DNA of 31,620 nucleotides from Chara braunii (taxonomy: Eukaryota > Streptophyta > Charophyceae > Charales > Characeae): assembly GCA_003427395.1 (NCBI GenBank), contig BFEA01000108.1, positions 2,554,019-2,585,638 on the forward strand, written 5' to 3'. Numbering within the stretch: the first letter of the stretch is position 1; each line of letters opens with the position of its first letter. Both the position numbers and the translations under genes were made by a program. Shown here piece by piece: positions 18,888 to 28,591 of this stretch. The notes under the pieces were generated by a model, which made no database searches, was not told the DNA's origin, and saw nothing but the letters and a program-made list of their open reading frames with translations.

Positions 18888-19006
18888 TATGCAAGCAACC
18901 ACAGAGTGTGGAAAATGAGTTCGGCGGTGTCGGCCATCAATTGACTAAACAGCGATCAGCCTTCGTCCGTGGGCAAGGCTGGGTAGGCTTTATCGTCACA
19001 CACTAT

Positions 19007-19117
19007 GGGCTCCACTCCACATGCATAAAAGACAGCACTCCTCGTGGTGTATCTTTCCACAATTACGGAGAACATTCATTCTCATTTACCAGTGTGTTGA
19101 GTAGTGGAGCGAGGCCC
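19007..19117 (+). mobile_element. R1 TIR element, copy at 19.0 kb
   Basis: Begins GGGCTCCACTCCACATGCAT and ends GTAGTGGAGCGAGGCCC. The core has AAAAGACAGC, GGTGTATCTTTCC and TTCATTCTCATTT. TAT lies immediately on each side (19004-19006 and 19118-19120), consistent with a 3-bp target duplication. Confidence 0.8.
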
Positions 19118-19297
19118 TATGTCCATGGAAGGGGCGGATACGTTTGGGACAACAAAACTGAATTCGTCGGCAGAGGCGACAGACCTGCGAAGGCCTCATG
19201 ATGACATCCTCGACTCAAATTACCTTCTTCTTCCCACCACAAGTGTATTAACACCTCCACACACTGTCCCACGCCGCCACACTGTGCACGTAACCAA

Positions 19298-19350
19298 AAC
19301 AAAACCCATGGTAGTGGGACATGGCCCCCGGGCCACTCTGGTAGGCCTAG
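19298..19350 (+). repeat. R5 dispersed repeat
   Basis: Partner of the inverted copy at 17226-17277, centred on GGTAGTGGGACATGGCCCCC. Confidence 0.5.
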
Positions 19351-19390
19351 AAAAGACGAAAACACACACACACACATGCACAGACACACA

Positions 19391-19391
<1 letters not shown>

Positions 19392-19425
<34 letters not shown>

Positions 19426-19426
19426 N

Positions 19427-19468
<42 letters not shown>
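19392..19468. repeat. Poly(A) tract with assembly N
   Basis: A34, then N at 19426 and C, then A41. A short (AC)n run precedes it. The true length is uncertain because the tract spans a join. Confidence 0.9.
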
Positions 19469-19469
<1 letters not shown>

Positions 19470-19566
19470 ACGGGAGACTCCGCCACCTGGCAAATGGAAA
19501 TACGACGACCATGAACTTCCTGTGATGCCTGTGGCAGAAGTAAAAGAGCGGAAATTATTATTAGTA

Positions 19567-19611
19567 AGAAAAAAGAAAAAAGAAAAAAGAAAAAAGAAAA
19601 AAGAAAAAAGA
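19567..19611. repeat. (GAAAAAA)n heptamer microsatellite
   Basis: Six near-perfect units of a 7-base A-rich repeat. Open frames across it are Lys/Glu or Phe/Ser shadows. Confidence 0.9.
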
Positions 19612-19663
19612 AGCCATCACACAACAACGACAAGTTGCGAAATCCGAAATCCAAAAAGAGCAC

Positions 19664-20035
19664 AACTCCGCATCGAAGCGGAACTCGAGCTCAACGCACC
19701 CACAACACACAAGCGGCAAAATTTGAACATCACACACTTATATATACCGAGTCGAAATGAAACCGGAGCTCAACAAACGAACCCACAACGACGACGGACA
19801 TGCGGCAAAATCCAGACAGCAGAATTATTATATATACTGAGTCCGAGTGAAACTGGAGGTCGAAGAATCCACAACACGCATGCGGCAAAATTGAAACAGC
19901 ACAATAATCCTAATGGAAGTGAAACAGGAGCTCAACCAAGCCACACACGACACGTGCGGCAAAATTCGAACAGCAGAAGATACCGAGTATACCGAGTCCA
20001 ATAGCAACTGGACTGGAGCAAAATCAGCAGCGCCC
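19664..20035 (+). repeat. Degenerate minisatellite, ~70-90-bp unit
   Basis: Four to five diverged units, each with the ordered blocks GAGTCGAAATGAAACCGGAG, CTCAACAAA, CCCACAAC, ATGCGGCAAAAT and ACAGCAGAATTATTATAT. The GCGGCAAAAT block recurs at 19712, 19802, 19880 and 19956. Unit length varies, so frames are not conserved and coding is unlikely. Confidence 0.75.
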
Positions 20036-20663
20036 CCACATTGCTGCAGTGGTGGCGAGGTGGTGCGGACGTAAACATCTCGCACACACCCACAACTTGA
20101 TGCGCAGCGAAATTATAAAGAAAATTAAAAAACAGATTCGACAGAGCTGGCGATTGCCCTCAGGGTGGTAGGGGTTGAATCGTGTGATCTGAACGCAAAT
20201 CGAAATTCCGTTGAAGAAGCAATCCTGAAAGCGTCAGCCTGATGAAAAAATGCGATGTGAGGCAGGATGTTCTCAGACAGCGGCGGCGAATCGTCATCAT
20301 CATCGATGAATCTGCTGGCTCCAACAAACTTCTTAATAGGCTACAATCATTACACAATGATGATGCTGTGAAGACGCATGCTATAAAAACTATTAAAAAG
20401 CCAATTCCATAGTCTTTTCTGAAATGTTCTGCTAAATTTTCTCAAACACATAGTCGACGGATAGTGCTAGCTATGACACCATGTTTCAAGCAACACACAC
20501 AGCAACATGTGGAGTCAGCAAACACATGCTATACTTCCCTACGTGACGTGAACCTGAGACTCTGAGGATAAACGTCCTGCCAAATACAAGAAGCCACCAC
20601 GTAAACAGAACTCCAAAAGCAAATTCCCTTCAACACCACAGATCTAGCAAATGGATTCACCTC
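20036..20663. other. No gene recognised
   Basis: Ordinary-composition DNA between two tandem-repeat blocks. No domain-bearing frame, RNA gene or known repeat copy was recognised. Confidence 0.5.
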
Positions 20664-20888
20664 GATGCTGCTGCTGCCACTGCTGCTGCTGCTGCAGCTA
20701 CTACTGCTCTTCCTCCTCCTACACCGCCTCCTACCCCTCCTCTTACCCCTGCTGCTACCACTAGTACTCCTCCTCCTCCACCTCCTCCTACCCCTTCTCC
20801 TCCTCCTACTGCTAGGAGGAGGAGGAGGAGGTAGCAGTAATACTACTGTTACTGTTGCTACCTCCTCCTCCTCCTCCCACTCCTCCTC

Positions 20889-20949
<61 letters not shown>

Positions 20950-21001
20950 CGTCGCCGCCGCTGGCTCTCCTGCTGCGGCTGCTACTACTGCTGCTGCTGA
21001 T
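20664..21001. repeat. Long compound triplet repeat with strand switch
   Basis: About 340 bp of period-3 DNA made of (CTG), (CTC), (CTA), (CAC) and (GGA) triplets. It includes a run of roughly 15 ACT/CTA units at 20889-20934 and CTG/GCC units to the end. Around 20800-20832 a CTCCTCC tract is followed by a GGAGGAGG tract, forming a perfect hairpin (CTCCTCCTCCTA with TAGGAGGAGGAG). All frames stay open simply because of the triplet period, so the Leu-, Tyr- and Thr-rich translations are not evidence of a protein. Confidence 0.9.
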
Positions 21002-21284
21002 TGTACTGAGGAAAAACAGAAAACAGAGATACAGTAAAGACAAATACCTTAGACACACACTTGTGGTAAGGAAATGTGTTTAGCAGTATGTGCTGCCGTA
21101 TAGCATGCATAGTATACGCAGCAGTTTATTTCAACATGAGAAGTGACGTGCAGTAATTCTGCGTTTGACAACAAAAATGGAATTCTGTGTTTGACAACAA
21201 AAAATGGTTCAGGGTTGCATACAGAAGCACATGCGACCGAGGAGAGCTCCAAATGGCACAAAAAAACACAATGAATACGAAGAG

Positions 21285-21860
21285 ACGATGTGCACATAGT
21301 ACATAGAGGCAAGGATGTACTATGTACTCGTACACAGTCTTACACATGCACATGCACAAAGGACAGATAACTTGATAAGTACATGGGACATATAGACAAG
21401 AGCGCATGGTACCTGCATAGCTCAACATATACACAGACAAGCACATAGTACTACATAGTACATTGTACTTGTCCACAATTTCAGACACGCACATGTACAA
21501 GAGATGCACAGCTCTCTGACGAGTGGCCGCCACCAGCTGCACATAGTACATTCATACAGGACATATCTACAGAGACATGCACACCACATAGTACATGCAT
21601 AGCACACCTTATCTCACAGAGAAACGCACACTACATAGTACATACATAGCACACCATACCACATAGTACATTATACTTGTACACAATTTCAAACATGCAC
21701 GTGTACTGGAGATGTACAGCTCTCTCTGATGAATGGCCTCCACCAGCTGCGCATAGTGTACATACATAGCACACCATATCCACAGAGAAACACACCACAC
21801 AGTACATACATAGCACACCATATCCACAGTTTCAGACATGCACATATACACATAACGAAG
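21285..21860. repeat. Higher-order tandem repeat with ACATAGTACAT motifs
   Basis: Two clear ~100-bp blocks at about 21450-21550 and 21657-21760 (spacing ~207) share CATAGTACATT, TACTTGT, CACAATTTCA, GCACAGCTCTCT or close variants, and CCACCAGCTGC. Partial third and fourth blocks lie at 21306-21360 and 21825-21855. Between them the shorter unit ACATAGTACATACATAGCACACC recurs. The unit is rich in GTAC palindromes. Confidence 0.8.
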
Positions 21861-22027
21861 TACATGCTCAACCCCAGTTTCACGACACGAGACAATACTC
21901 GGGTCTACATAATGCATATTAAAGCTACACAGAGCACGTGTACACCGATGAATATAATTCTATCACGCGAGTGAACACACATGAATATATCACACATTCA
22001 CTGCGCAACGCAACCTCTGTCAGGGCC

Positions 22028-22081
22028 CGTTATAGCCTCCGTTAGCCTCCGCTAGCCCCCATTAGCCTCATTATAGCCCTC
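22028..22081 (+). repeat. Short tandem repeat, TAGCCTCCG-type unit
   Basis: Five imperfect units of a 10-12-base motif (TTAGCCTCCG, CTAGCCCCCA, TTAGCCTCA, TATAGCCCT). Confidence 0.75.
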
Positions 22082-23070
22082 TCCCTATTCATCTAAGGAG
22101 CATCACATCTCGGGCGTCGGAAACTTCTTCTTCATCTACAACTCAGCAGCTGCAACTCCAACGGCTCATGCCACCCCTCCTCGCGGTATCGAGAGGCTTC
22201 TCCAAGACGAAGAGCCACCAACATCGAAACTACCTGTGGGGTTTTCGTGAGTTTTCGTAATTCCGCCCGATACATCTTCCATTGCGTGTTAATGTTGGCG
22301 CATGTCCGTTTTCCTAAGGCTTGATGTAACACACACAGAGTCCACACACCCAGCCGAGGGACACCGAGAATTATGCAACCTCCGTCTCCCCTCACCCCAC
22401 CCCGGCCTTCCCCCTTCCACTTTCCTGAAATGGCAACCAGATTCCCCCAGATTCCAAATCCGTCCCCCCCCCTCCTCCCCCAACAACAACAAAACCTGCT
22501 CTGCTGTGCTCTCACTCACTGCTCTCTACATGAAGTAGGTTAACTGTTCCTTCTTTTTGCCGGAGCCGCCTTCTCCGTACTGCTCGTTCCATTCTTCCAG
22601 CTCTTTCATGATCCCTGTGCCGCTCGCTACGCTTGCACACACCTGCACAATTCATAACAATGCATTAGAATTTGTAAGAATGGATTATTCGCAACAACGG
22701 AGTACAATTCATAACAATGATTTACAATTCAAAACAATACTTTACAACCGGACTGTTGCCCACCGAAATAGCAGGGGCGGTGTGTGTTTTGGGTTAAAAA
22801 AATATATAATAATTAAAAAAAAAAAAAAAGCATGATAATACCACGAGATGCTCTATGAAGTGTGTCAAAAGATAACGACTAGGAAATAGCACAATCATCA
22901 ATCAGTGGGGAGAAGCACTGCAGGAGCGTGCAAACTCATCCGACTAGAAACGTTTCTACTCTATTTTTTTCCCGCGGCCGATAGCTGTGCCGAGTACCGG
23001 TGGTTTAAGCAGAGAGGACTAGCACAAGCAGACTGCACACAACCACCGGGCACTTGTGGTGTGGTAGCGC
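22082..23070. other. No gene recognised
   Basis: Holds a small direct repeat ACAATTCATAACAATG at 22647 and 22707 and A15 near 22816. A fragment GTACCGGTGGTTTAAG at 22996 matches an arm of the TIR element at 23393. A CA-rich stretch lies near 22330. No coding domain. Confidence 0.5.
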
Positions 23071-23167
23071 TACCGTCTTCACCTGAATAGAACACCCGGT
23101 CATTATAGCCGTATTTGGGGCAAAGTTCAGTCCAGATGCGACCATAATAACCGGGCGTGCTATTTTG
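23071..23167. repeat. Foldback element, FB family copy C
   Basis: Left arm TACCGTCTTCACC then GAATAGAACACCCGGTCATTATAG pairs with the right-side CCATAATAACCGGGCGTGCTATT. The internal GCCGTATTTGGGGCAAAGTTCA resembles copy F (GCTGTATTTGGGG). The outer right end is eroded. Confidence 0.7.
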
Positions 23168-23200
23168 CACAGCAGATTGTGCCTGCCTAGCACTAGTGGC

Positions 23201-23298
23201 ACCTTCCCCCGACCGAACACAACAGACCCTCATCATGAATGTATAAAAGCTAGTACCATCATGATGTGGGTGCATTACGTTCCTGGGGAAGACGACGG
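23201..23298. repeat. Foldback element, FB family copy D
   Basis: ACCTTCCCCCGACCGAACAC then CCTCATCATGA pairs with TCATGATGTGGGTGCATTACG and TTCCTGGGGAAGACGACGG. It lies 33 bp from copy C. Confidence 0.7.
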
Positions 23299-23392
23299 TT
23301 GTGCCCAGCGCTGTGGCCAACGGCTAATTGCCTAATTGCCCTCCATCCTCAAGCGCTCTTACCTCCTTGTGAGCGCCTCTGATATGTATCAG

Positions 23393-23518
23393 TTGAACCA
23401 CCAGTACCTAATGGTTGGGGCGGTCGTTACCACGGAGGCTGCATCGGCCTGCCCCTGCGGTCCAAATTCATTCCAGGGCGGGGGGTTACCAAGAATGCGG
23501 TAGGTACTGGTGGTTTAA
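23393..23518. repeat. 126-bp TIR element
   Basis: The ends TTGAACCACCAGTACCTA (23393-23410) and its inverse (23501-23518) match at 17 of 18 positions. The interior is unrelated to the FB and R1 families. An arm-like fragment occurs at 22996. No clear target duplication. Confidence 0.65.
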
Positions 23519-23702
23519 GGTTGTTGAAAGGTCAGCGAGGTCTTGCTCAGGCTCGCCGAAGGCGCAAATGGGGTCTCTGGATGGTAGGGCACCAAGAATG
23601 CCCATGCTTGCTGCCCATACATTTAGACTATGCGGGGCAGCCAATGGGAATTGAACCCACAACCTCCAGAATGCAGCCCCTGTGGCTTCCCAATGGTGTC
23701 AT

Positions 23703-23820
23703 CGTCTTCACCCACATAAAATGCACACCGCATTGCACGGTCGTTATCGCTGTGTCTTGACTGAAAGTTGGCCCAATTATAGAGCCATAGCAACCAAGCG
23801 TTCTATTCCGGTGAAGAAGG
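23703..23820. repeat. Foldback element, FB family copy E
   Basis: CGTCTTCACCC ... CACGGTCGTTATCGCTGT pairs imperfectly with ATAGCAACCAAGCG ... CCGGTGAAGAAGG. It is the more diverged GTCTTCACC subtype shared with copy C. Confidence 0.65.
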
Positions 23821-24989
23821 TCAGTCCATCAGTTGCGCTAAAATTAATACCAGTCTGCCTGAAAAGAAAAGAGGGAACGTGGCAGTCTTGCTGCAGCAGA
23901 GGTCCTGGAGCAATGTGCAAGGGTGCATCGGTGCAAGAGGGCATCGTTGCAAGAGGGCAAATTGTGGGCAGAAGAGGAAGGAGGCGGCGGGGGCAGGGAG
24001 GGCCAAACACCTGAGGTCCTTGCACCTGTCAAGCAGGCTATTTTGTACAAAAAGTTCTTCACCAGCCTCTTTCCCTTTTGTTTTCGTTTTTTTTTTTTTT
24101 TTTTTTTAAGAGGGTAAGTACGATCATGTCACCTTTTGAGTATCGAATCAGCAAAAGAAACACATGTCCGCAAAGAAAACCGCGCCGAGTTCCAAAAAGG
24201 CCACGGAAGTGCCGACGGCGGTGGCATCAGACTGGGTGTCATATTTACAGGGGTCGGCCGTGGTGTCAGAGGGGGAGACCAGAAAAAAATAGCAAATTCC
24301 CAACGGATACTTTTGGACCGAAAATTGCTCATTTAGAGTTGGAGCATGTTTTTTTTGCCGGCGCGAGTTTTTTTGCCCTTAGGGTTTCAAAACGTGCCGC
24401 GTCTGCCATTATTGGCTACGAAGAGGCCAGAAATTTCTGCTGCGTTGGGGCCCCCTTTCTGCCGCAAGCAACACTGTATTACTGCCAGAGGATTTCCAGG
24501 CGCCTATCAAATCTTCGTTCTCTTTTTTCTTTTTTTTTTGACACAAAAAAATTCTGGCATCATCAAAAGGGGTAGGGGTCAAGCCTTCAATCTGATTTGC
24601 ACCGACAATGCAGTGGGGTGAGTGGGGTCCAATCTTTCATTCTTTTTTTTTTTTTTTTCCGGACACAAAAAAAAAATAATTCAATTCACATGAAGAACAA
24701 TTCGGATCGAGGCGGGTTGAACCCGAAACTTATCCTGGGACGACGTCCCACTTCTGTTCTGCCGAACGAAGGCCTTGCCTAAATCTGGATGTGTTTTATG
24801 TAGAGATGCAGAAAAGCAGTTTAATCTCGATTTCCTGCACCTCTCCACAAACACGTCCAGATGCAGGCATTCGATACGATCCTTTTTGCTAATGGGACCA
24901 CGCCCCTGGCAGCAATAGCCAGTTTCGCTTATCGAACACTCATTCACGTAAATGGTAAATCTCATTCAACTGAAAAATAGCGACTACTT
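23821..24989. other. No gene recognised
   Basis: T-rich runs lie at 24088-24108, 24530 and 24641. A 165-residue open frame at 24078-24575 starts in poly(T) and has no recognised domain. On the minus strand 24712-24726 is GGGTTCAACCC-like (B-box-like) with a GGGACGTCGTCCC hairpin, but no A box. Nothing else is supportable. Confidence 0.5.
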
Positions 24990-25326
24990 AGAGATATGCC
25001 GTTGGTCCCCCCGAGTGGCATTGAGCAGAGACTGCTGATGCTCATAGGGGGAGGGGACCGGAGGGGAGGCACAGTGACTGGCCCATCGAAGAAGCTCGGT
25101 CCTGATGCTACCGGCTGACCCCTGGCCGGTATCGCCCACCTGCTGTAGCAGGTATCGCACCTGCTGGTGGGTGCAGCCCCCGGCATGTTCCCTCGTTGGA
25201 GGCTTGAGCACAGATGTGGCTGCTACGGGGTTCCCCGTAGTACTATAATGACAATTAAAAAGGCCTGAAAGGCCGTCCTGTCCAGATTTGACAGGTAATT
25301 GAAATGGTTGGGCTTAAAGAATTAGC

Positions 25327-25360
<34 letters not shown>
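24990..25360 (+). mobile_element. R4 poly(A)-tailed retroposon, copy 2, with target duplication
   Basis: The element ends in A31 (25330-25360). GCGACTACTT occurs exactly on both sides (24980-24989 and 25361-25370), a 10-bp target-site duplication typical of LINE-mobilised retroposons. Block B (25012-25140) and reversed block A (25160-25310) match the copy at 7166-7510, with one block inverted relative to it. It has no coding capacity I recognise, so a SINE-like or LINE-derived non-autonomous element is most likely. Confidence 0.85.
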
Positions 25361-25361
<1 letters not shown>

Positions 25362-25755
25362 CGACTACTTCCTCTGCTTCCACCAAAGAAGCGACGGTTT
25401 TCGGAGAACTGCCTGCAGTCCTTTTATTCTCTATTTTTCTTCTGGGTTCCATTTTTATTTTTATTTTTTTTTTCCCCTCCCTGGGTTCTTTTTTATGTTC
25501 ACAGGAATTTGGATTCCGATGTGTTTTTCATGTTTTTTTTCCTCCTTTGCTAGAAAATCATATGTAAAACACAGGCCACATTGGCGGAGATTTCACAACG
25601 GCCTGTGGAGTATGGAAGTCTCCAAAGTTTGACTTGCGTTCAAGTTTTAACTACTTAAAAAAAAAAAAAAAAAAAAAAAAGTTTTAACTATGATGCAAGT
25701 GGTGCAGAGGATATGGTTCTCCCTCGCTTGAGACGTGCTGATGACCATTCCCCCT

Positions 25756-25796
<41 letters not shown>

Positions 25797-26419
25797 CCCC
25801 CCTTCTTTGTAATAAAATAAAACCTGTTCTGACACAGTGAAAATTAGCATTGCCCCTGCGCAAAGGATGATATGTGTAAATCGGGAAATTATGGCTTCCC
25901 TCGCCCCCATCACCCTCCGCCTGTGCCATTTCGCCTCTTTGTCTAGACAATGACACATGCAATGAGATTCAATGTGCTAACCAGGCAAAGAAGACCCCCC
26001 AACTCAACCCCCCTTCTATGCCATAGGCTAACAGCTGAATGTGGGTCTGGGTATCGGCTCGGGCACAACCCCCTCCAAATCCATGACCTATTTCTGGTTC
26101 ACTGGGAAGCTGTGGCAAGTACCACAGTTTTTTTTTTTTTTTTTTTGGGTGTTGTTTACATCGCAACTACATGCATTGTTATACAGGGGATATGCTGTGC
26201 CTTGATTTTTATTTTCCTTCCTTTTTTTATTTTTATATATATTTAACCAGCACTACGTTTTCCATACATCGGTCGCGGGCTAGGCCCCATGAGTTTCAGA
26301 AGCCACCAACGCAACAAAGGTCGCCGATGAAATTTATCAATGGCGGCCCCAACAATGGCCCGATCCCCGAAGAATTCGGTATATGTTGTTTGTATTCTCC
26401 CTTGGGACTACAGTGAAAA
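25361..26419. other. No gene; homopolymers
   Basis: A24 at 25657-25680 lies between direct repeats GTTTTAACTA (25644-25653 and 25681-25690). C38 is at 25757-25794. T18 is near 26129. The remaining DNA shows no coding domain. Confidence 0.6.
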
Positions 26420-26557
26420 ATCGTCTCTGTAGGGCTTCTTCGAGCCCCAAGCAGACTCTGGAGTTGAGAATACGTACGTACACCTATGGGGCTATGACCT
26501 TTCACGTAATTTGTTTTGTGGGGCTTCTTTGAGCCCCAAGTGGACTGCGGAGTCGTG
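26420..26557 (+). repeat. Pair of ~44-bp direct repeats, 92-bp period
   Basis: GTAGGGCTTCTTCGAGCCCC with AAGCAGACTCTGGAGT and, 92 bases on, GTGGGGCTTCTTTGAGCCCC with AAGTGGACTGCGGAGT. Each unit includes a small GGGCTTCTTCGAGCCC hairpin. Confidence 0.75.
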
Positions 26558-26568
26558 AACCTTTTCAC

Positions 26569-26682
26569 CTACCTTTTTCCCACGAACACAACGTACTACG
26601 GTAATTATAGCTGTATTTGGGGTATCATTCATTCTAAGTAGAGTTATAATGACCGTGCCTTGTATTCGGGGGAAGAAGGTAG
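26569..26682. repeat. Foldback element, FB family copy F
   Basis: 114 bp. CTACCTTTTTCCCACGAACA and GGTAATTATAGC pair with GTTATAATGACC and TTCGGGGGAAGAAGGTAG. Both ends abut TA, as in copy A. Confidence 0.8.
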
Positions 26683-26837
26683 TATGGTCTTTCACCTTAC
26701 GTTTTGCGGTGCAGTGTGAAAAAAAAGTTTTTTTTCCGACGGTTGTGAGAATGCAATTGGATGAGCATGTTTCGGCTCGACTGCCTCGACAATCGTACAT
26801 TATATAACAACGCAATGGGGAGAGGGGCACCGTAGTC

Positions 26838-27562
26838 TTCTAGGAACTTGTAGCAGGGGATAGAGACCAAGGCCTCGGGACATTAGAGCTGAATTTTGCA
26901 CTGAACTCCCCGTCTTCACGCGGTCATGGTATCTGTACTTGACACAACTTTCGATTCAGCTGCAGCGATACTCGACCGGCCATTCTTTTTTCGGGTGAAG
27001 AGAGTAGGGGCAGGCCTCACTGGTGCTATATTCACGCTTAGCAGCCATGAACATGCCCATAAAAAGGGGCAGATTTGCACTACGATTTTCCCCGAAACAC
27101 AACATACCCTTGTCATCATGACTGTATCAGGCCGGAAAGGTAGCTTGCCGACGTTCCTAATAAGGATATGTTGTTTTCGGGTGAATCAACAGCAGCAACG
27201 GCATGACGGCTGCATCCAACCCGTTCCACCAGATCGTGCTGGACGATGAACGAACAACCTTCTTCTTCGAGGGTCTTCTAGCAGGGGATAGGGGCCAGGC
27301 CTAGAGGGTTGTCAGGGATCTGTACATATTACCAGTGAATTGCACGGAATTGCACGGAACTAGGGCAGGCCCAACCGGTGGGTGCTATATTTGGAATCCG
27401 ATCAGATTCACACTAGCATAGCACAAACATATGGCCTTATAGAAGGGGGGATTAGGGGTCTGGTCCAAGCCGGTTTCGCTAAAGGGCAGGCACCACTTGT
27501 GCAATATTCATGCTTAGAAGACAGGAACCTGGTCATAACAGGTGGCAGATTCATACTAGCCA
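26838..27562 (+). repeat. Diverged repeat units (R6) around FB copy G
   Basis: TCTTCTAGCAGGGGATAGGG-type segments lie at 26838-26880 and 27273-27310. GGTGCTATATTCACGCTTAG ... GGGGCAGATTTGCACTA (27020-27083) is diverged at 27485-27561 and in shortened form at 27363-27418. This suggests one ancient repeat present two to three times. No gene is evident. Confidence 0.5.
27081..27187. repeat. Foldback element, FB family copy G
   Basis: TACGATTTTCCCCGAAACAC then AACATACCCTT pairs with AAGGATATGTTGTTTTCGGG. The middle has diverged. Confidence 0.65.
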
Positions 27563-28062
27563 AACGCAAACATAGCACCAGTGGGCCCCAGCCCTGCACT
27601 AGATTTCGCGACAGGTCTAGAGGGGCGATGGAAGCAGTCTGGTTCCCTGGGAAGTCTCTGACAGCTTACGTTAGATTGACGTTAGATCCGTTGTCATGTA
27701 GCGAATGGGCGCATGATTGAGGTGGTCTAGGAAATCTGACAGTGTAGGTTAGATTGAGGTTAGATTCTTCTTCCTCCTCCTCTTCTTCTTTTTCTTTTCT
27801 TTTCTTTTTTTATTATTAGATTGAGCCTCATCGAGGTTGGATTCTTTTTCTTCATCATATTTTTAATAATATTCTCTTTTACTCTTATAAAGGAAAACGC
27901 AGGTCTCGCATGACGCTCCCACGCGAGCCTTGGCCGGCTAGTGTTGCAAAAAACCGTGGGGAGCACGCCCGGGCCCATCCAAAGGCCCTGCTGTTTCCAA
28001 TTCACGTGGCCCCACATATGTTTGTTTGCATATGAGTACACAGTGTAGTGAAGGGAGAGCAG

Positions 28063-28096
<34 letters not shown>

Positions 28097-28162
28097 CTGG
28101 GAGTAGATTCACCCGTTAGATTCACTGTTTCTTTTTTTCAGAAGATTTGAAGGGACGATGCA
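27563..28162. other. No gene recognised; T32 at 28065-28096
   Basis: Short GTTAGATTGA(C/G)GTTAGAT repeats lie at 27668-27690 and 27746-27766, followed by a pyrimidine-rich run and an AT-rich stretch. T32 lies just before the first R1 fragment. Confidence 0.5.
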
Positions 28163-28229
28163 TTGCCACAGCCAGTGGACCTCACCACAGGCACAAAAGA
28201 CAAAAGTTATGGCGGTGTAGCTTTCCATG

Positions 28230-28358
28230 GGGCCTCGCTGAACTTCTCTCCACATGCACAAAAGACGAAAAAGATGGCAATGTATCTTTCCATGTTCTAG
28301 CGGGGGGGAAAGACAGTCTCATTTTGCACATTTGGAGAGTAGTGCAGCCAGGAGTCCC
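28230..28358 (+). mobile_element. R1 TIR element
   Basis: GGGCCTCGCTGAACTTCTCT at the left and GAGAGTAGTGCAGCC ... CCC at the right, 129 bp, with ATG on both sides (28227-28229 and 28359-28361). It lies inside an older R1 fragment (28163-28229, CACAAAAGACAAAAGTTATG core), interrupting its CTTTCCATG core. Confidence 0.75.
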
Positions 28359-28457
28359 ATGGGGTTTCGCTCCACTACTCTTATAGACTCTCAAAGATTT
28401 TCGAGAGCGAGTCTAGAGCTCTGTCAGACTCTAGAAATGACCGAAAAAGCGAACATT

Positions 28458-28578
28458 GGGCTCGCTGCACTACTCTCGACATGCACAAAAGACAAAAATC
28501 ATCGCGGTGAATCTTTCCATATTCTAGTAAAGGATTCACTCTTGTTTTGCACATTTCGAGAGTAGTGCAGCGAGGCCC
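28458..28578 (+). mobile_element. R1 TIR element, best-preserved copy
   Basis: 121 bp. Left end GGGCTCGCTGCACTACTCTC and right end GAGAGTAGTGCAGCGAGGCC-C are inverted repeats, continuing into CGACATGCACA and TGCACATTTCG. ATT lies immediately on both sides (28455-28457 and 28579-28581). The core reads AAAAGACAAAAATC, GGTGAATCTTTCCATATTCT and GATTCACTC. Confidence 0.88.
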
Positions 28579-28591
28579 ATTGCTCCACTTC

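Noticed and set aside
20665-21037. Long Leu-, Tyr- and Thr/Ala-rich open frames as protein genes
   Set aside because: The DNA has a three-base period, so several frames stay open automatically; no start context or domain.
21285-21860. CRISPR-like array
   Set aside because: Repeat lengths and spacings are irregular, spacers are themselves related, and the context is eukaryotic with no cas genes.
23641-23700. tRNA-like T arm on the minus strand (GGGTTCAATTCCC)
   Set aside because: A good B box only; the upstream sequence does not match an A box and the rest does not fold as a tRNA.
24078-24575. 165-residue open frame as a gene
   Set aside because: Starts within poly(T), has biased composition, no recognisable domain and no supporting context.
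24705-24780. tRNA-like sequence on the minus strand
   Set aside because: A GGGTTCAACCC B-box-like block and a hairpin are present, but no A box at tRNA spacing and no cloverleaf.
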